A stretch of 64,000 bases of DNA from Palleronia pontilimi (lineage in GTDB: Bacteria > Pseudomonadota > Alphaproteobacteria > Rhodobacterales > Rhodobacteraceae). The translations under genes were made by a program, and so were the position numbers. Under the pieces are notes generated by a model. That model saw only the letters and a list, made by a program, of their open reading frames with translations. It did no database searches and was not told the origin of the DNA. The stretch lies in assembly GCF_016412875.1 (NCBI RefSeq), contig NZ_JAEKPD010000002.1, forward strand, positions 62,001 to 126,000. The letters are read 5' to 3'. This document shows positions 35,679 to 45,386 of the stretch, piece after piece. Each line of letters begins with the position of its first letter. Position 1 is the first letter of the stretch.

Positions 35679-36503
35679 TTACTTACTTTGGGCCTTGGGT
35701 AAGTCCGCAAGTGGCCAGTAGAAATCGGGCGGAAGACCCGCATCGGCGCGCTTCTCGGTGTTGAAGGGCGGCTTCAGGGGCGCGTGGAAGTACCGGCGCA
35801 CCAGGGCGTGGAAGGTGGGTTTCGGGTCGCAATTCTCGCGGCCGCAGAGGAAGTGGAACCACTTCGAGCCGTAAGCCACGTGCGCCACCTCTTCGGCGTA
35901 GATCGTCTCCAGTGCGGCGACCGCGCCCGTGGCATGCGCGCGGCGGAACAAGTCGATCATGCCGGGTGTCACGTCGAGCCCGCGGGCTTCCAGCACCATG
36001 GGCACCACGGCCAGTCGCGCCATCAGGTCGTCCGCCGTTTCTTCGGCCGCGCGCCACATGCCCGCATGGGCGGGCAGGGCGCCGTAGAAGCTGCCTTCTG
36101 CCTCAAGGCAGTCGCACATGAGGTTGAAATGCTTGGATTCTTCGTCTGCCGCCTGGACCCAGTCGTCGCAGAACCCGATGGGCAGGTCCAGGTGTCCGAA
36201 CCGAGCGATCACATCCCAGTGCAGATCGACCGCGTTCAGCTCGATATGGGCGACTGCGTGCATCATCGCGATGCGCCCCTCGGGGCTGCCGGGCTTGCGG
36301 CGGGGCACGTCGCGCGGCGACACCAGGTCGGGCTTGGCGGGCCGGGCAGGTTGCAGCGGCGGCGCGGCGCGACCGATCTCGGGGCGCGCGTCGTCGCTGC
36401 GGGCCGCGCGCCAGGCGGCGGCGTGGGCATGCGATAGCGCCGTCTTTTCGCGCCCGTCCGCTGTCTGCAGGACCTCCAGCGCCATCTGCGTCAGCGGCTT
36501 CAC
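35679..36503 (-). CDS. DUF455 family ferritin-like protein
   Basis: A 274-aa helical protein with a di-iron ferritin-like pattern: HIELNAVDLHWD near residues 81-92 (ExxH), AADEESKHFNLM near 112-123 (ExxxH), and ETIYAEEVAHVAYGSKWF near 190-207 (EExxH). This is the DUF455 family, whose enzymatic role is unknown; oxidation or hydroxylation is possible. Its GTG start at 36503 overlaps the bcp stop by 4 bp (GTGA), so it is translated with bcp. Earlier in-frame ATGs upstream lie within bcp and were rejected. The pairing with a peroxiredoxin hints at an oxidative-stress function (inference). Confidence 0.82.
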   Translation of the reverse strand: MKPLTQMALEVLQTADGREKTALSHAHAAAWRAARSDDARPEIGRAAPPLQPARPAKPDLVSPRDVPRRKPGSPEGRIAMMHAVAHIELNAVDLHWDVIARFGHLDLPIGFCDDWVQAADEESKHFNLMCDCLEAEGSFYGALPAHAGMWRAAEETADDLMARLAVVPMVLEARGLDVTPGMIDLFRRAHATGAVAALETIYAEEVAHVAYGSKWFHFLCGRENCDPKPTFHALVRRYFHAPLKPPFNTEKRADAGLPPDFYWPLADLPKAQSK

Positions 36504-36958
36504 AATGCGCGCGCCGCCTCGAGCACCTCGTCCACGTGGCCGGGCACCTTCACCTTGCGCCATTCGCGCACGACCTTGCCGTCCGCGTCGATCAGGAATG
36601 TCGCGCGCTCGATCCCCATGGAGGTCTTGCCGTACATGTTCTTTTCGACCCAGACGCCGTAGGCTTCGCACACCGCGCCGTCGGAGTCGGACAGAAGGGC
36701 GATCTTCAGCCCGTGCTTGTCGCGGAACTTCTCGTGCTTGGCCACGGTGTCCTTGCTGATGCCCAGCACGGTGACACCGGCGGCGGCGAAATCGTCCACC
36801 GCGTCGGTGAAGCCCAATGCCTCCTTCGTGCAGCCCGGCGTGTCGTCGCGGGGATAGAAATAGAGAACCACCGGCCCGTCGATGGCCGACAAGGTGACGT
36901 CGTCGCCGCCGTCGCGCGGCAGGGTGAAATCGGGGGCTTCTTGGTCCTGAAGGCTCAT
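36500..36958 (-). CDS. bcp: Peroxiredoxin (Bcp/PrxQ type) lacking the +5 resolving cysteine
   Basis: A thioredoxin-dependent thiol peroxidase, 152 aa, full length. The peroxidatic Cys43 lies in YPRDDTPGCTKEALGF. The position five residues later, Cys in E. coli Bcp, is Leu48. Another cysteine, C97 in DGAVCEAYGV, could resolve the sulphenate, or the enzyme may act as a 1-Cys type. The catalytic Arg and Thr of the PrxQ family (Pro41 context, and IERATFLID later) are visible. It is the first gene of the minus-strand bcp-DUF455 pair, divergent from a DUF1344-like gene. Confidence 0.9.
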   Translation of the reverse strand: MSLQDQEAPDFTLPRDGGDDVTLSAIDGPVVLYFYPRDDTPGCTKEALGFTDAVDDFAAAGVTVLGISKDTVAKHEKFRDKHGLKIALLSDSDGAVCEAYGVWVEKNMYGKTSMGIERATFLIDADGKVVREWRKVKVPGHVDEVLEAARAL

Positions 36959-37114
36959 CGGGCTTGCTCCTGTCGGGGTTCATCTTCCTTGGGGGAACTA
37001 GGGCGCGTTCGGGGGCGGCAAATTATTAACGCGGCGCCCTTGCAGAGCGGGCCCCGGCGCCTCATCTGCTGGCCTGCGCACTGTCGCGCGGCTTTCATTC
37101 AAGGCATCCCGCCC

Positions 37115-37375
37115 ATGACCCGTCTTGGTCTTCTTCCCGTCCTGGCCCTTCTTTCCGCAACGCCCGCCCTTGCCGACGAGGTCAGCGGCGAGGTGCTTGC
37201 CTTCGACCGCGTGGCGCAGATCATCGTGCTCGAAGACAAGTCGGTCTGGTCGCTGAGCGATGGCGGCGCGACCGCGCCCGAAGAGCTGGAAGCGGGCGAC
37301 ACCGTCACCATCGAGTTCCAGACCATCAGCGACAACGGCTTCGGCAAGATCCTGGGCATCACCCGCGCCGAATAA
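37115..37375 (+). CDS. Periplasmic DUF1344-like protein
   Basis: An 86-aa exported protein. The signal peptide (about residues 1-20, ending PALADE) confirms the ATG at 37115. The mature part is a small beta-strand-rich domain: VSGEVLAFDRVAQIIVLEDKSVWSL, then AGDTVTIEF and a C-terminal GITRAE. This matches the DUF1344 pattern, a small periplasmic domain of unknown function. It stands alone in front of the AsmA-like gene, 59 bp away, and may share its transcript. There is no cysteine and no obvious ligand site. Confidence 0.72.
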   Translation: MTRLGLLPVLALLSATPALADEVSGEVLAFDRVAQIIVLEDKSVWSLSDGGATAPEELEAGDTVTIEFQTISDNGFGKILGITRAE

Positions 37376-37434
37376 GCCAGATGTGATCGCCGACCCCTCT
37401 GGGCAGGGCGCGCCCAGCAGGTGATAAGGTCTGC

Positions 37435-40400
37435 ATGAGCGATCCGTCCCAGCCGAACGCCAAGTCGCCCGGCCGCAAACGCCGGGGGCTTCGGCGTGCC
37501 CACGGGGTCGCCTGGAGCATCGTCGCGGGGCTTGCGGCGCTGCTGGTGGTCAGCGTCGCGGCCCTGGCGATCAGCGAGACGCGCCTGGTGCTGCCCCAGG
37601 CCCTGACCGAGCGGATCGAGCGGCGCATCAACCGCGATTCGCCCCTGCAGCTTGGGATCTCGCAGATCACGGTCGGGCTGGATCGCAGCGCGATCCCGCG
37701 TCTTTGGATCGACGATGTGGGTCTGGAAGGCGTCGGCGGGCAGACGCTGGCACAGGTGTCGCGCGTCGGCCTGGCCTTCGATCCGGGGGCGGCGATCCGG
37801 GGCCGTGTCGCCCCGCGGGTGCTGCGGGTCGAGGACGCGACGCTGACGCTGCGCCGCGACCGCAGCGGCGCGTTCGAGATCAGCTTCGGCGGTGGCGGAC
37901 AGCGGCTGGAAGGGGGGCTGGGCGGGCTTCTGCAACTGCTCGACCGGGCGCTGCAAGCGCCGCCCGTGGACCGGGTCGAGCGGGTCGAGTTGACCCGCGC
38001 CACCATCACCGTCGAGGACGCGCGCGCCGCGCGGGTCTGGCAGTTGAGCGACGCGGGCGCCGTGCTGCGCCGGACCGAGCAAGGGCTGGAGCTGTCGCTG
38101 AACGCCGACATCTTCAACGGCTCGGACACGCTGGGCGCCTTGCAGGCGACCGTCACGGCGAAGGGCGGCGATCGCGGTGCCAGCGCGCAAGTGACGCTCA
38201 GCGATGTGAGCGCTGCCGATATCGCCCTGCAAAGCCCGGCCCTGTCGTTCCTGTCGGTTCTGGACGCGCCGCTGTCGGGGGCGCTTCGGGCCGAGGTCGG
38301 GGGCGACGGCGGGCTGACCGATTTCGCGGGCACCCTGGAGATCGGCGCGGGCACGCTGGCCCCGCGCACGGGCGGCACGCCGCTGGGGTTCGAGCAGGCG
38401 AAGGCCTATTTCACCTACGATCCCGACCGCGCGCGCCTGAATTTCAGCCAGATCAGCGCGACCGGCGCCCTGGGAGAGGGGCGCGTCAGCGGCCACGCCT
38501 ACCTGGACGACCTGGGCGATAACGGCTTTCCCCGCACTTTGCTGGCGCAAATGGCGCTGGACACGCTGGCGCTGGACGCGCCGCGGCTGTTTCCCGCGCC
38601 GATCACGCTTGGCGACGGTCAGCTTGACCTGCGCATTCGCCTGAACCCTTTCCGGGTCGAGATCGGCCAGATCTCGTTGCCCGACGCGGGCGGCGCGCCG
38701 GGGCGGCATCTGCATGTGTCCGGGTCGGTCGAGGCGACGCCCGAGGGCTGGCAGGTCAGCGCCGATGGCCGGGCGGAGGCGCTGGGCATCGAGGCGCTTC
38801 TGCGGCTTTGGCCCTTGCCGATCGCCCCCAAGGCGCGCGGCTGGCTGAGCGACAACATCAACGGGGCCCTTGCCGAAAATGTCGTGGCCGCGCTGCGCTT
38901 TGCGCCGGGCGATGCGAAGCCCCGGCTGAACCTGACCTTCGGCTTCCGCGACGCGGATGTGCGCGTGATGAAGGGTCTGCCCCCGGTGACGCAAGGGGCG
39001 GGGCTGGGTTCGATCATGGACCATCGGCTGGTGATCCAGGTGGACGAGGGGGTGATGAAGACCGGGGCGCGGGGTGACCTGGACCTTGCGGGCAGCGTCT
39101 TCACGATCCCGGACGGGCGCATCAAGCCCAGCCCGGCCGTGATCGACATCGCGGCCGACGGCCCGCTGGGCGCGCTGTTCGACGTGCTGGATGCCGAGCG
39201 GTTCCAGCTGCTCAGCAAGTCGGGCCGCGATGCCGACCTGGCCACCGGGCGGATCACCGGATCCGCGCGGATCGGGCTGGTGCTGAAAAAGGGCAACACG
39301 AGCGAGGATATCGACATCGCGGCCGACGCGGTGGTGCGCGACTTCGCGTCGGACACGATCGTCGGGGGCCGCGCGCTCAGATCCGACCGGCTGGACGTGT
39401 CGCTGGCCGAGGCGCGCCTGTCGGCCAATGGCCGCGCCACTCTGGACGGCGTGGCGTTCCAGGGGGCCTGGCGGCAGGCGCTTGCGGGCCCGGACCAGGG
39501 GCAGGGCAGCGTCAGCGGGACCGCGGAGCTCGGCCCCGAGGCGCTGGAGCGGTTCGGGGTCAAGCTTCCGCGCGGCCTTCTGACGGGCAGGGGTCCGGCG
39601 CAGATCGACCTTGCGCTGCGACCCGGCGCGCCCGCGACGTTGCAACTGAGCTCGGAGCTGCGCGGGCTGGGCCTGAACATTCCCGCGGTGAACTGGTCGA
39701 AGCCCGCCGACACGCCGGGCCGACTGGATCTTGCGCTGACCCTGGCCGAGACGCCGCGCGTCGACGGGCTGTCGCTGAGCGCGCCGGGCCTGTCGGCCAC
39801 GGGCGACGTGGTGCTGGGCCCCGGTCCCAGCTTCGAGGCGTTGGAGCTGGACCGCGTGCGGCTGGGCGGCTGGCTTGACGCGGCGGTGACGATCCGCGCG
39901 CGGGGCGCAGGCCAGCCGCCCGCCATCACCGTGCGCGGCGGCGAGATCGACATTCGCCGCGCCCAGCTGGGCGGAGGTGGCGGCGGATCCGGGGCGGCGC
40001 GCGGGCCGGTGTCGCTGAGGCTGGACCGGCTGCGGGTGACCGACACGCTGGCCTTGGGCGACTTTTCGGTGGATCTTGCGCCCGGCCGGGCGCTGTCGGG
40101 CGATTTCCGCGGCCGCATCAATGGCGGGGTCACGGTGGCGGGGGCGCTGGCGGGCGGGCCGAACGGCACGGCGATCCGCATCCGGGCCAACGACGCGGGC
40201 GCGGTGCTGCGCGACGCGGGCCTGTTTCGCAACGTCGAGGGCGGCGCGCTCGAGCTGACCCTGCGCCCCGGGGGCGGGCGCGGAATCTACGAAGGGGCCT
40301 TGCGCGTCACCGGCCCCCGCCTGCGCAACGCGCCGACCATGGCCGAGCTTCTCAGCGCCATATCGGTGGTGGGTCTTCTGGAGCAGATGCAGGGCCAGGG

Positions 40401-40743
40401 CATCCCCTTCGACGAGGTCAGCGCCGATTTCCGCTTGAGCCCGTCGCGCATCACGCTTTATCGGTCCTCGGCCACCGGCAATTCGCTGGGGCTGTCGATG
40501 GACGGCGTTTACGATCCGCAAAGCAAGAGGATGGATATGCAAGGCGTCGTGTCGCCGCTTTACCTGCTGAACCGCGTGGGGTCGATCTTCACGCGCCGGG
40601 GCGAAGGGCTGTTCGGGGTCAGCTTCACGCTGCGCGGCACGGTCAGCGACCCGGCGGTGGCGGTCAATCCGCTGTCGATCCTGACGCCCGGCATGTTCCG
40701 CGAGATCTTCCGCCGCCCGCCGCCCGAAAGGGTCGCCCGATGA
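37435..40743 (+). CDS. AsmA/YhdP-like (DUF3971) inner-membrane protein
   Basis: A 1102-aa protein anchored by one N-terminal helix (about residues 25-49, [21 protein letters not shown]) with a very long periplasmic domain of repeated beta strands. The AsmA_2/DUF3971 region lies in the second half ([21 protein letters not shown] near 1000-1020). YhdP-type proteins are thought to bridge the periplasm and move phospholipids to the outer membrane (recent family knowledge). A Gly-rich linker (LGGGGGGSG, near residue 848) breaks the repeat array. Its last 4 bp overlap the queA start (ATGA). A 1233-codon antisense frame covers it but is rejected as a shadow. Confidence 0.85.
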   Translation: MSDPSQPNAKSPGRKRRGLRRAHGVAWSIVAGLAALLVVSVAALAISETRLVLPQALTERIERRINRDSPLQLGISQITVGLDRSAIPRLWIDDVGLEGVGGQTLAQVSRVGLAFDPGAAIRGRVAPRVLRVEDATLTLRRDRSGAFEISFGGGGQRLEGGLGGLLQLLDRALQAPPVDRVERVELTRATITVEDARAARVWQLSDAGAVLRRTEQGLELSLNADIFNGSDTLGALQATVTAKGGDRGASAQVTLSDVSAADIALQSPALSFLSVLDAPLSGALRAEVGGDGGLTDFAGTLEIGAGTLAPRTGGTPLGFEQAKAYFTYDPDRARLNFSQISATGALGEGRVSGHAYLDDLGDNGFPRTLLAQMALDTLALDAPRLFPAPITLGDGQLDLRIRLNPFRVEIGQISLPDAGGAPGRHLHVSGSVEATPEGWQVSADGRAEALGIEALLRLWPLPIAPKARGWLSDNINGALAENVVAALRFAPGDAKPRLNLTFGFRDADVRVMKGLPPVTQGAGLGSIMDHRLVIQVDEGVMKTGARGDLDLAGSVFTIPDGRIKPSPAVIDIAADGPLGALFDVLDAERFQLLSKSGRDADLATGRITGSARIGLVLKKGNTSEDIDIAADAVVRDFASDTIVGGRALRSDRLDVSLAEARLSANGRATLDGVAFQGAWRQALAGPDQGQGSVSGTAELGPEALERFGVKLPRGLLTGRGPAQIDLALRPGAPATLQLSSELRGLGLNIPAVNWSKPADTPGRLDLALTLAETPRVDGLSLSAPGLSATGDVVLGPGPSFEALELDRVRLGGWLDAAVTIRARGAGQPPAITVRGGEIDIRRAQLGGGGGGSGAARGPVSLRLDRLRVTDTLALGDFSVDLAPGRALSGDFRGRINGGVTVAGALAGGPNGTAIRIRANDAGAVLRDAGLFRNVEGGALELTLRPGGGRGIYEGALRVTGPRLRNAPTMAELLSAISVVGLLEQMQGQGIPFDEVSADFRLSPSRITLYRSSATGNSLGLSMDGVYDPQSKRMDMQGVVSPLYLLNRVGSIFTRRGEGLFGVSFTLRGTVSDPAVAVNPLSILTPGMFREIFRRPPPERVAR

Positions 40744-41798
40744 AGCTGTCGGAGTTCGACTTCGATCTGCCCGAGGATCGGATCGCGCTGCGGCCTGCAC
40801 GGCCGCGCTCGTCGGCGCGGATGCTGGTGGCCGAGGGCGCGCGGATCACCGACGCGCGGGTCAGCGACCTGCCGGACTGGCTGCGCCCGGGCGACCGGCT
40901 TGTGCTCAACGATACGAAGGTGATCCCGGCGCGGCTGTCGGGGTTGCGGCGGCGGGGCGGCGCGCAAGGCCCGACCGAGGCCCGGATCGAGGCCACGCTG
41001 CTGGAGCCGGGTGCGGATGGCAGCTGGTCCGCCCTGCTGAAGCCGCTGAAGAAGGTGCGGGACGGCGAGACCGTCGTTTTCTCACCCGATCTGTCGGCGC
41101 GCGTCGAAGGCCGCGATGACGGCTCGGCCCACATTCGCTTCAACCTGGAAGGCGACGATTTCGACGCGGCGTTGGCGCAGGCGGGTGCCATGCCGCTGCC
41201 GCCCTATATCGCCTCGAAACGGCCCGCCGATGCGCGCGACCGCGACGACTACCAGACCGTCTGGGCCGCGCGCCGGGGCGCCGTCGCAGCACCCACCGCA
41301 TCGCTGCATTTCGATGACGCGCTGCTGGATGCGCTGGCTGCGCGGGGCGTACAGATTTCCCACGTGACGCTGCATGTGGGCGCGGGCACCTTCCTGCCGG
41401 TGAAGGTCGACGACGTGCGCGACCACAAGATGCACTCGGAATGGGGCGAGGTCAGCGCCGACGCCGCGGCCGAGATCGCGCAGACCATCGCGGCGGGCGG
41501 CCGCGTCGTGCCCGTGGGCACCACCGCGCTGCGCCTGCTCGAGACCGCCGCGACGGGGCCGGGACGGATCGCCGCCTGGCAGGGCGACACCGACATTTTC
41601 ATCACGCCGGGCTTCCGTTTCCAGGTCTCGAACGGGCTGATGACGAATTTTCACCTGCCCAAATCGACGCTGATGATGCTGGTTTCGGCCTTCCAGGGCA
41701 GCGATGAAATCCGCCAGATCTATGCCCATGCCATCGCCGAGGGCTACCGTTTCTTCAGCTACGGCGATGCAAGTTTGCTATGGCCCGCCGATTTCTGA
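40740..41798 (+). CDS. queA: S-adenosylmethionine:tRNA ribosyltransferase-isomerase
   Basis: Transfers the ribosyl moiety of SAM to preQ1 in tRNA, making epoxyqueuosine. The 352-aa product opens [20 protein letters not shown], the family N-terminus. It contains [14 protein letters not shown] near 50-63, ASLHFD near 178-183, [14 protein letters not shown] near 201-214 and [17 protein letters not shown] near 302-318, all conserved queA blocks. Start ATG 40740 overlaps the AsmA-like stop. It is the only queuosine gene in the window. Confidence 0.96.
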   Translation: MKLSEFDFDLPEDRIALRPARPRSSARMLVAEGARITDARVSDLPDWLRPGDRLVLNDTKVIPARLSGLRRRGGAQGPTEARIEATLLEPGADGSWSALLKPLKKVRDGETVVFSPDLSARVEGRDDGSAHIRFNLEGDDFDAALAQAGAMPLPPYIASKRPADARDRDDYQTVWAARRGAVAAPTASLHFDDALLDALAARGVQISHVTLHVGAGTFLPVKVDDVRDHKMHSEWGEVSADAAAEIAQTIAAGGRVVPVGTTALRLLETAATGPGRIAAWQGDTDIFITPGFRFQVSNGLMTNFHLPKSTLMMLVSAFQGSDEIRQIYAHAIAEGYRFFSYGDASLLWPADF

Positions 41799-41881
41799 GC
41801 CCGCAGGACATCGGTCGTTGCCCTAAGGGCGGACCTGTGTCACTTCAAATCCAGTCGAAACAGAACGGATGAATTCTGCCG

Positions 41882-42535
41882 ATGGTCGATTTCACAGCCC
41901 GCCGCCGCATGATGGTGGACACGCAGGTCCGGCCCTCGGACGTGACCGAGTTTCCCATCATCAACGCCATGCTGAACGTCCCGCGCGAGCTTTTCGTGCC
42001 GCAGGCGCTGGTCGAAGCCGCCTATCTGGGCGAGCATCTGCCGCTGGGCAAGAACCGCGTGATCCTGGATCCGCGGGTGCTGGCCAAGCTGATCGACGCG
42101 CTGGACATCACGCCATCGGACCTGGTGCTCGATGTGGGGCCGGGCATGGGCTATTCCAGCGCGATCCTGGCCCGCCTGGCCGAAGCCGTCGTCGCGGTCG
42201 AGCCAGAAGCGGCCTATGTCAGCGAAGCCCAGGCGGCGCTGACCGAGGCGGGCATCGACAATGCCGCCGTGAATGAAGGCGCGTTGACCGACGGGGCGCC
42301 GCAATACGCGCCCTTCGACGTGATCGTGATCGAAGGCGGCGTCGAGACGCTGCCCGACACCCTGCTCGACCAACTGGCCGAAGGCGGCCGGATCGGGTGC
42401 ATCTTCATGGATGGCGCGCTTGGCACCGCGCGGGTCGGCCACAAGATCGACGGCCGAATGAATTGGCGTTACGCCTTTAATGCCAGCGCGCCCGTATTGC
42501 CGGGCTTTGCACACAGCGCGGAGTTTTCCCTATGA
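41882..42535 (+). CDS. pcm: Protein-L-isoaspartate O-methyltransferase-like protein
   Basis: A 217-aa SAM methyltransferase that repairs isoaspartyl residues. It begins DFTARRRMMVDTQVRPSDVT, the alphaproteobacterial Pcm N-terminus. PRELFVP is near 34-40, the SAM loop DLVLDVGPGMGYSSAIL near 79-95, VVAVEP near 102-107 and VIVIEGG near 145-151. It is shorter at the C-terminus than E. coli Pcm and lacks some of its helices, which is usual for this lineage. Its stop overlaps the tolC start (ATGA). Coupling with tolC is a conserved arrangement in relatives, but no biochemical link is known. Confidence 0.88.
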   Translation: MVDFTARRRMMVDTQVRPSDVTEFPIINAMLNVPRELFVPQALVEAAYLGEHLPLGKNRVILDPRVLAKLIDALDITPSDLVLDVGPGMGYSSAILARLAEAVVAVEPEAAYVSEAQAALTEAGIDNAAVNEGALTDGAPQYAPFDVIVIEGGVETLPDTLLDQLAEGGRIGCIFMDGALGTARVGHKIDGRMNWRYAFNASAPVLPGFAHSAEFSL

Positions 42536-43965
42536 TCGCCAGACACCTTTTGAAGACCACCCTTTCGCTTTCCATCGTTCTGGGCGCATCGCTCGGCGGG
42601 ACGGCGGCCCGGGCCGAAACGCTGGCCGATGCCCTGGTCAGCGCCTATCGCCATTCCGGACTTATCGAAAAGAACCGCGCCGTTCTGCGGGCCGCGGACG
42701 AGGACGTGGCCATCGCGTTGTCGTCGCTCAGGCCCATCGTCGACTATACCGCCAACCTGCAACGCACCTGGACCTTCCCGAACGACCGCGAGATCCCCAG
42801 CGCGAACCCGGCGGTCGTCCCGCCGCGCCGGATCGACAACTCGGCCGAGACGACGACCAGCATCGGAATATCGGCGGATCTTCTGCTGTGGGACGGGGGC
42901 GCCACGCAGCTGGGCGTCGATGTCGCGAAAGAGCTGGTGCTCGCCACGCGCCAGGGCCTTGTTTCGGTCGAACAGCAGGTCCTGCTGAACGGGGTGGCCG
43001 CTTATCTGGGCGTGCGCGAGGCGATCGCGTTCGTCAACTTGCGCGAAAGCAATGTCAGCCTAATTTCCGAGCAGTTGCGGGCCGCGAACGAGCGTTTCGA
43101 AGTGGGCGAAGTGACGCGCACCGACGTGGCCGTCGCCGAGGCCAGCCTGGCCGCCGCACGCTCGACCCTTGCCGCGGCACGGGGCGATCTGGAACAGGCC
43201 CGTGCCAATTACGTGCGCTTCGTCGGCCGCAAACCCGGCAACCTGGCCGCCGTGTCGCAGCTTCCGCCCTTGCCCGCATCCCTGGCCGCCGCCGAGGCCG
43301 TGGCCCGCAAGACCCATCCCGACATCCTGCGCAGCATGCGCCTGGTCACCGTGGCGGATCTGAACGTCGCGCGGGCCGAGACGTCGATCAAGCCCCGGAT
43401 CACCGGGCGCGCGTCGGTTTCGATCGGCGACGATTTCGAAGAGCAGGCGTCGGTCGGCGTCGCGATGACGGGCCCGATCTATCGCGGTGGACGCCTGACG
43501 GCGGCCTACCGCCAGGCCGTGGCGCAGCGCGACGAGACGCGCGCCGATCTGCATATCAGCACCGACAACGTGTTCCAGGACCTCGCGCAGGCCTACGCAT
43601 TGCTGGAAGTGGCCCGCGCGCGGATCCGCTCGGGCCAGCTCGAGGTGCGCGCCGCCGAACTGGCGTTCCGCTCGGTCCAGGAAGAGGTGCGTTTCGGCAC
43701 CCGGACCACGCTGGACATCCTGGACTCCGAGCAGGACCTGCAGGACGCGCGCGCCAACCTGATCTCGGCCCGCATTTCCGAGATCCAGGCGGCGTACCAG
43801 GTGCTGACGGGGATGGGCTTGATGACCGTCGATCACCTGAACCTGAACGTCGTGACCTACGATCCGTCGGCCTATTACAACGCCGTGCGCACCGCGCCGA
43901 TCCGCAAGGTGTCGCCACAGGGTCAGAAGCTGGACCTGCTGCTGAAGTCGCTGGGGAAAAATTAA
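42532..43965 (+). CDS. TolC family outer-membrane efflux protein
   Basis: A trimeric outer-membrane channel subunit of tripartite efflux pumps or type I secretion. The 477-aa product has a cleavable signal peptide (about 1-29, ending ARAE) and the internally duplicated TolC pattern. Long helices include LISEQLRAANERFEVGEVTRTDVAVAEA (about 178-205) and the second-half counterpart, VQEEVRFGTRTTLDILDSEQDLQDA near 383-407. It overlaps pcm by 4 bp. No inner-membrane pump or adaptor gene is nearby, so it probably serves several partners. The minus-strand reading through it is shadow. Confidence 0.92.
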   Translation: MIARHLLKTTLSLSIVLGASLGGTAARAETLADALVSAYRHSGLIEKNRAVLRAADEDVAIALSSLRPIVDYTANLQRTWTFPNDREIPSANPAVVPPRRIDNSAETTTSIGISADLLLWDGGATQLGVDVAKELVLATRQGLVSVEQQVLLNGVAAYLGVREAIAFVNLRESNVSLISEQLRAANERFEVGEVTRTDVAVAEASLAAARSTLAAARGDLEQARANYVRFVGRKPGNLAAVSQLPPLPASLAAAEAVARKTHPDILRSMRLVTVADLNVARAETSIKPRITGRASVSIGDDFEEQASVGVAMTGPIYRGGRLTAAYRQAVAQRDETRADLHISTDNVFQDLAQAYALLEVARARIRSGQLEVRAAELAFRSVQEEVRFGTRTTLDILDSEQDLQDARANLISARISEIQAAYQVLTGMGLMTVDHLNLNVVTYDPSAYYNAVRTAPIRKVSPQGQKLDLLLKSLGKN

Positions 43966-44004
43966 GATCTGTCGAATACCATCAGGGTTGCGTCGTCCGC
44001 CGCG

Positions 44005-44033
44005 TTGTGCGGCGTCGACTCTTTGCGTATCCT
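44005..44033 (+). promoter_or_regulatory. Promoter candidate for the PopZ-like gene
   Basis: TTGTGC (44005-44010) and TATCCT (44028-44033) with a 17-base spacer, 30 bp upstream of the ATG at 44064. It gives the gene a promoter independent of tolC. Confidence 0.45.
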
Positions 44034-44063
44034 TGCGCCAGGCACGAGACAGAAGGCAGGCAA

Positions 44064-45380
44064 ATGTCCGATCCGGCGAAAAGCACTGAAATCGAGGATG
44101 TCCTGGCGTCCATCCGCAGGCTGGTGTCGGTCGATCCCACGGGCGGGCTGAAGCCCCATCGCGGTGCGGTGACGCAAAAGCTTGTTCTGACCTCCGATCA
44201 GCGCGTGGGCGGTGACGACGGGCGATCGGACCGGGGGCAGCGCAACCAGGCAGCACCGCTGAGGCTTGAAGCGTCGGTCTCACCCGGCCTTGCCGAGGTC
44301 CCCGAGGACGCGGCCGCCCCGCGTGAGGATGATCGCGGTGCCGGAAAGCTGGAAATTGTGACCGAGAGCGGTGAAGTGGCCCCCGACGCGCCAGCGTCCG
44401 AAGATGTGCCCGAGCGTGATGAAGACGTTGTGCGGGACCATGCGGACGAGGCATCCGATGAAAGCGATGATGCCGGGACGCGCGATGACAAAGCGGCTGA
44501 GGACGCCCCCACGTCGGAGCAGGACAGTGACCTTGCGCTGACGCAGTCCGTCGAGACCTTCGTTTTCAACCTGCCGGACAGCAGCGAATGGGAATCCGAG
44601 GAGAAGATTGACGCGACCGAGGCCGAGGACGCGGTCCGCCCCGGATCGACACTGGAGGCGCGTATCGCCGAGCTCGAGGCCGCGGTGTCGTCGCAAGCCT
44701 CGGATTTCGAGCCGGACGGAAGCGAGGATCTGCAGCAGCACCGCCCCGAAAGTGTCCCCTCCAGGCGTCCTGCACCCTCGGCGGATACCGAACAGGCCAT
44801 CGCCCAGTTGATTTCGGACGCGGCCCGCAGCGTTGTGACGCAGGCCCTGGATGACACCGGCGCGAACGCAGAACCGGACGCGCAGGGGTCGGCCCCCGAT
44901 CGGGATACGGACAAATCCATCTTCAACCGCTTGCGGTCTTCACCGGAAGGCGCGTCCGAGGAAGATGCCGACGAAGGCTCCACCGAAGATACCGCCGCAA
45001 ACGATGACACGGACGCCCGTGGCGCCATCGATAGTTCGGACGACGCAGATGCGTCCGACGATCTGGCCACCGCGGCGAAAGACGGCGAAGCCGTCGGTGA
45101 AGCGAGGAACGCGGATTCGGACGTCAGCGATCCGCAAGAGGCGTCTGTTTCGGAAGCGGACCCTGAGGCGGGGAAGAACACCGATGAGGACGGCGCGGGC
45201 CGGGATATGGACGTGGCGGAAGAGGGCGCGATCCTCGACGAAGCCGCGTTGCGCGACCTGGTTGCCGAAATCGTGCGCAGCGAGCTTCAGGGCGCCCTGG
45301 GCGAGCGGATCACCCGCAACGTGCGCAAGCTGGTGCGCCGCGAAATCATGCGCGCGATCACCGTGCGCGACCTGCAGTGA
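44064..45380 (+). CDS. Acidic disordered protein with PopZ/DUF2497-like ends
   Basis: A 438-aa protein with three zones. Zone 1 is an N-terminal helix, EIEDVLASIRRLVSVD (about residues 9-24), resembling the PopZ N-terminal peptide that recruits client proteins. Zone 2 is a middle of about 350 residues very rich in Asp, Glu, Ser and Ala with no fold (DESDDAG, DDADASDDL). Zone 3 is a C-terminal helical region, DLVAEIVRSELQGALGERIT then RNVRKLVRREIMRAI (about 394-435), where PopZ has its oligomerisation helices. This is the PopZ design, a polar hub that anchors ParB and the chromosome. The sequence identity is weak, so the call rests on architecture. Confidence 0.6.
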   Translation: MSDPAKSTEIEDVLASIRRLVSVDPTGGLKPHRGAVTQKLVLTSDQRVGGDDGRSDRGQRNQAAPLRLEASVSPGLAEVPEDAAAPREDDRGAGKLEIVTESGEVAPDAPASEDVPERDEDVVRDHADEASDESDDAGTRDDKAAEDAPTSEQDSDLALTQSVETFVFNLPDSSEWESEEKIDATEAEDAVRPGSTLEARIAELEAAVSSQASDFEPDGSEDLQQHRPESVPSRRPAPSADTEQAIAQLISDAARSVVTQALDDTGANAEPDAQGSAPDRDTDKSIFNRLRSSPEGASEEDADEGSTEDTAANDDTDARGAIDSSDDADASDDLATAAKDGEAVGEARNADSDVSDPQEASVSEADPEAGKNTDEDGAGRDMDVAEEGAILDEAALRDLVAEIVRSELQGALGERITRNVRKLVRREIMRAITVRDLQ

Positions 45381-45386
45381 TCGGGT

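Noticed and set aside
37099-40800. A 1233-codon open frame antisense to the AsmA-like gene
   Set aside because: Same shadow effect; the sense strand has the membrane anchor, the repeats and a coupled start for queA.
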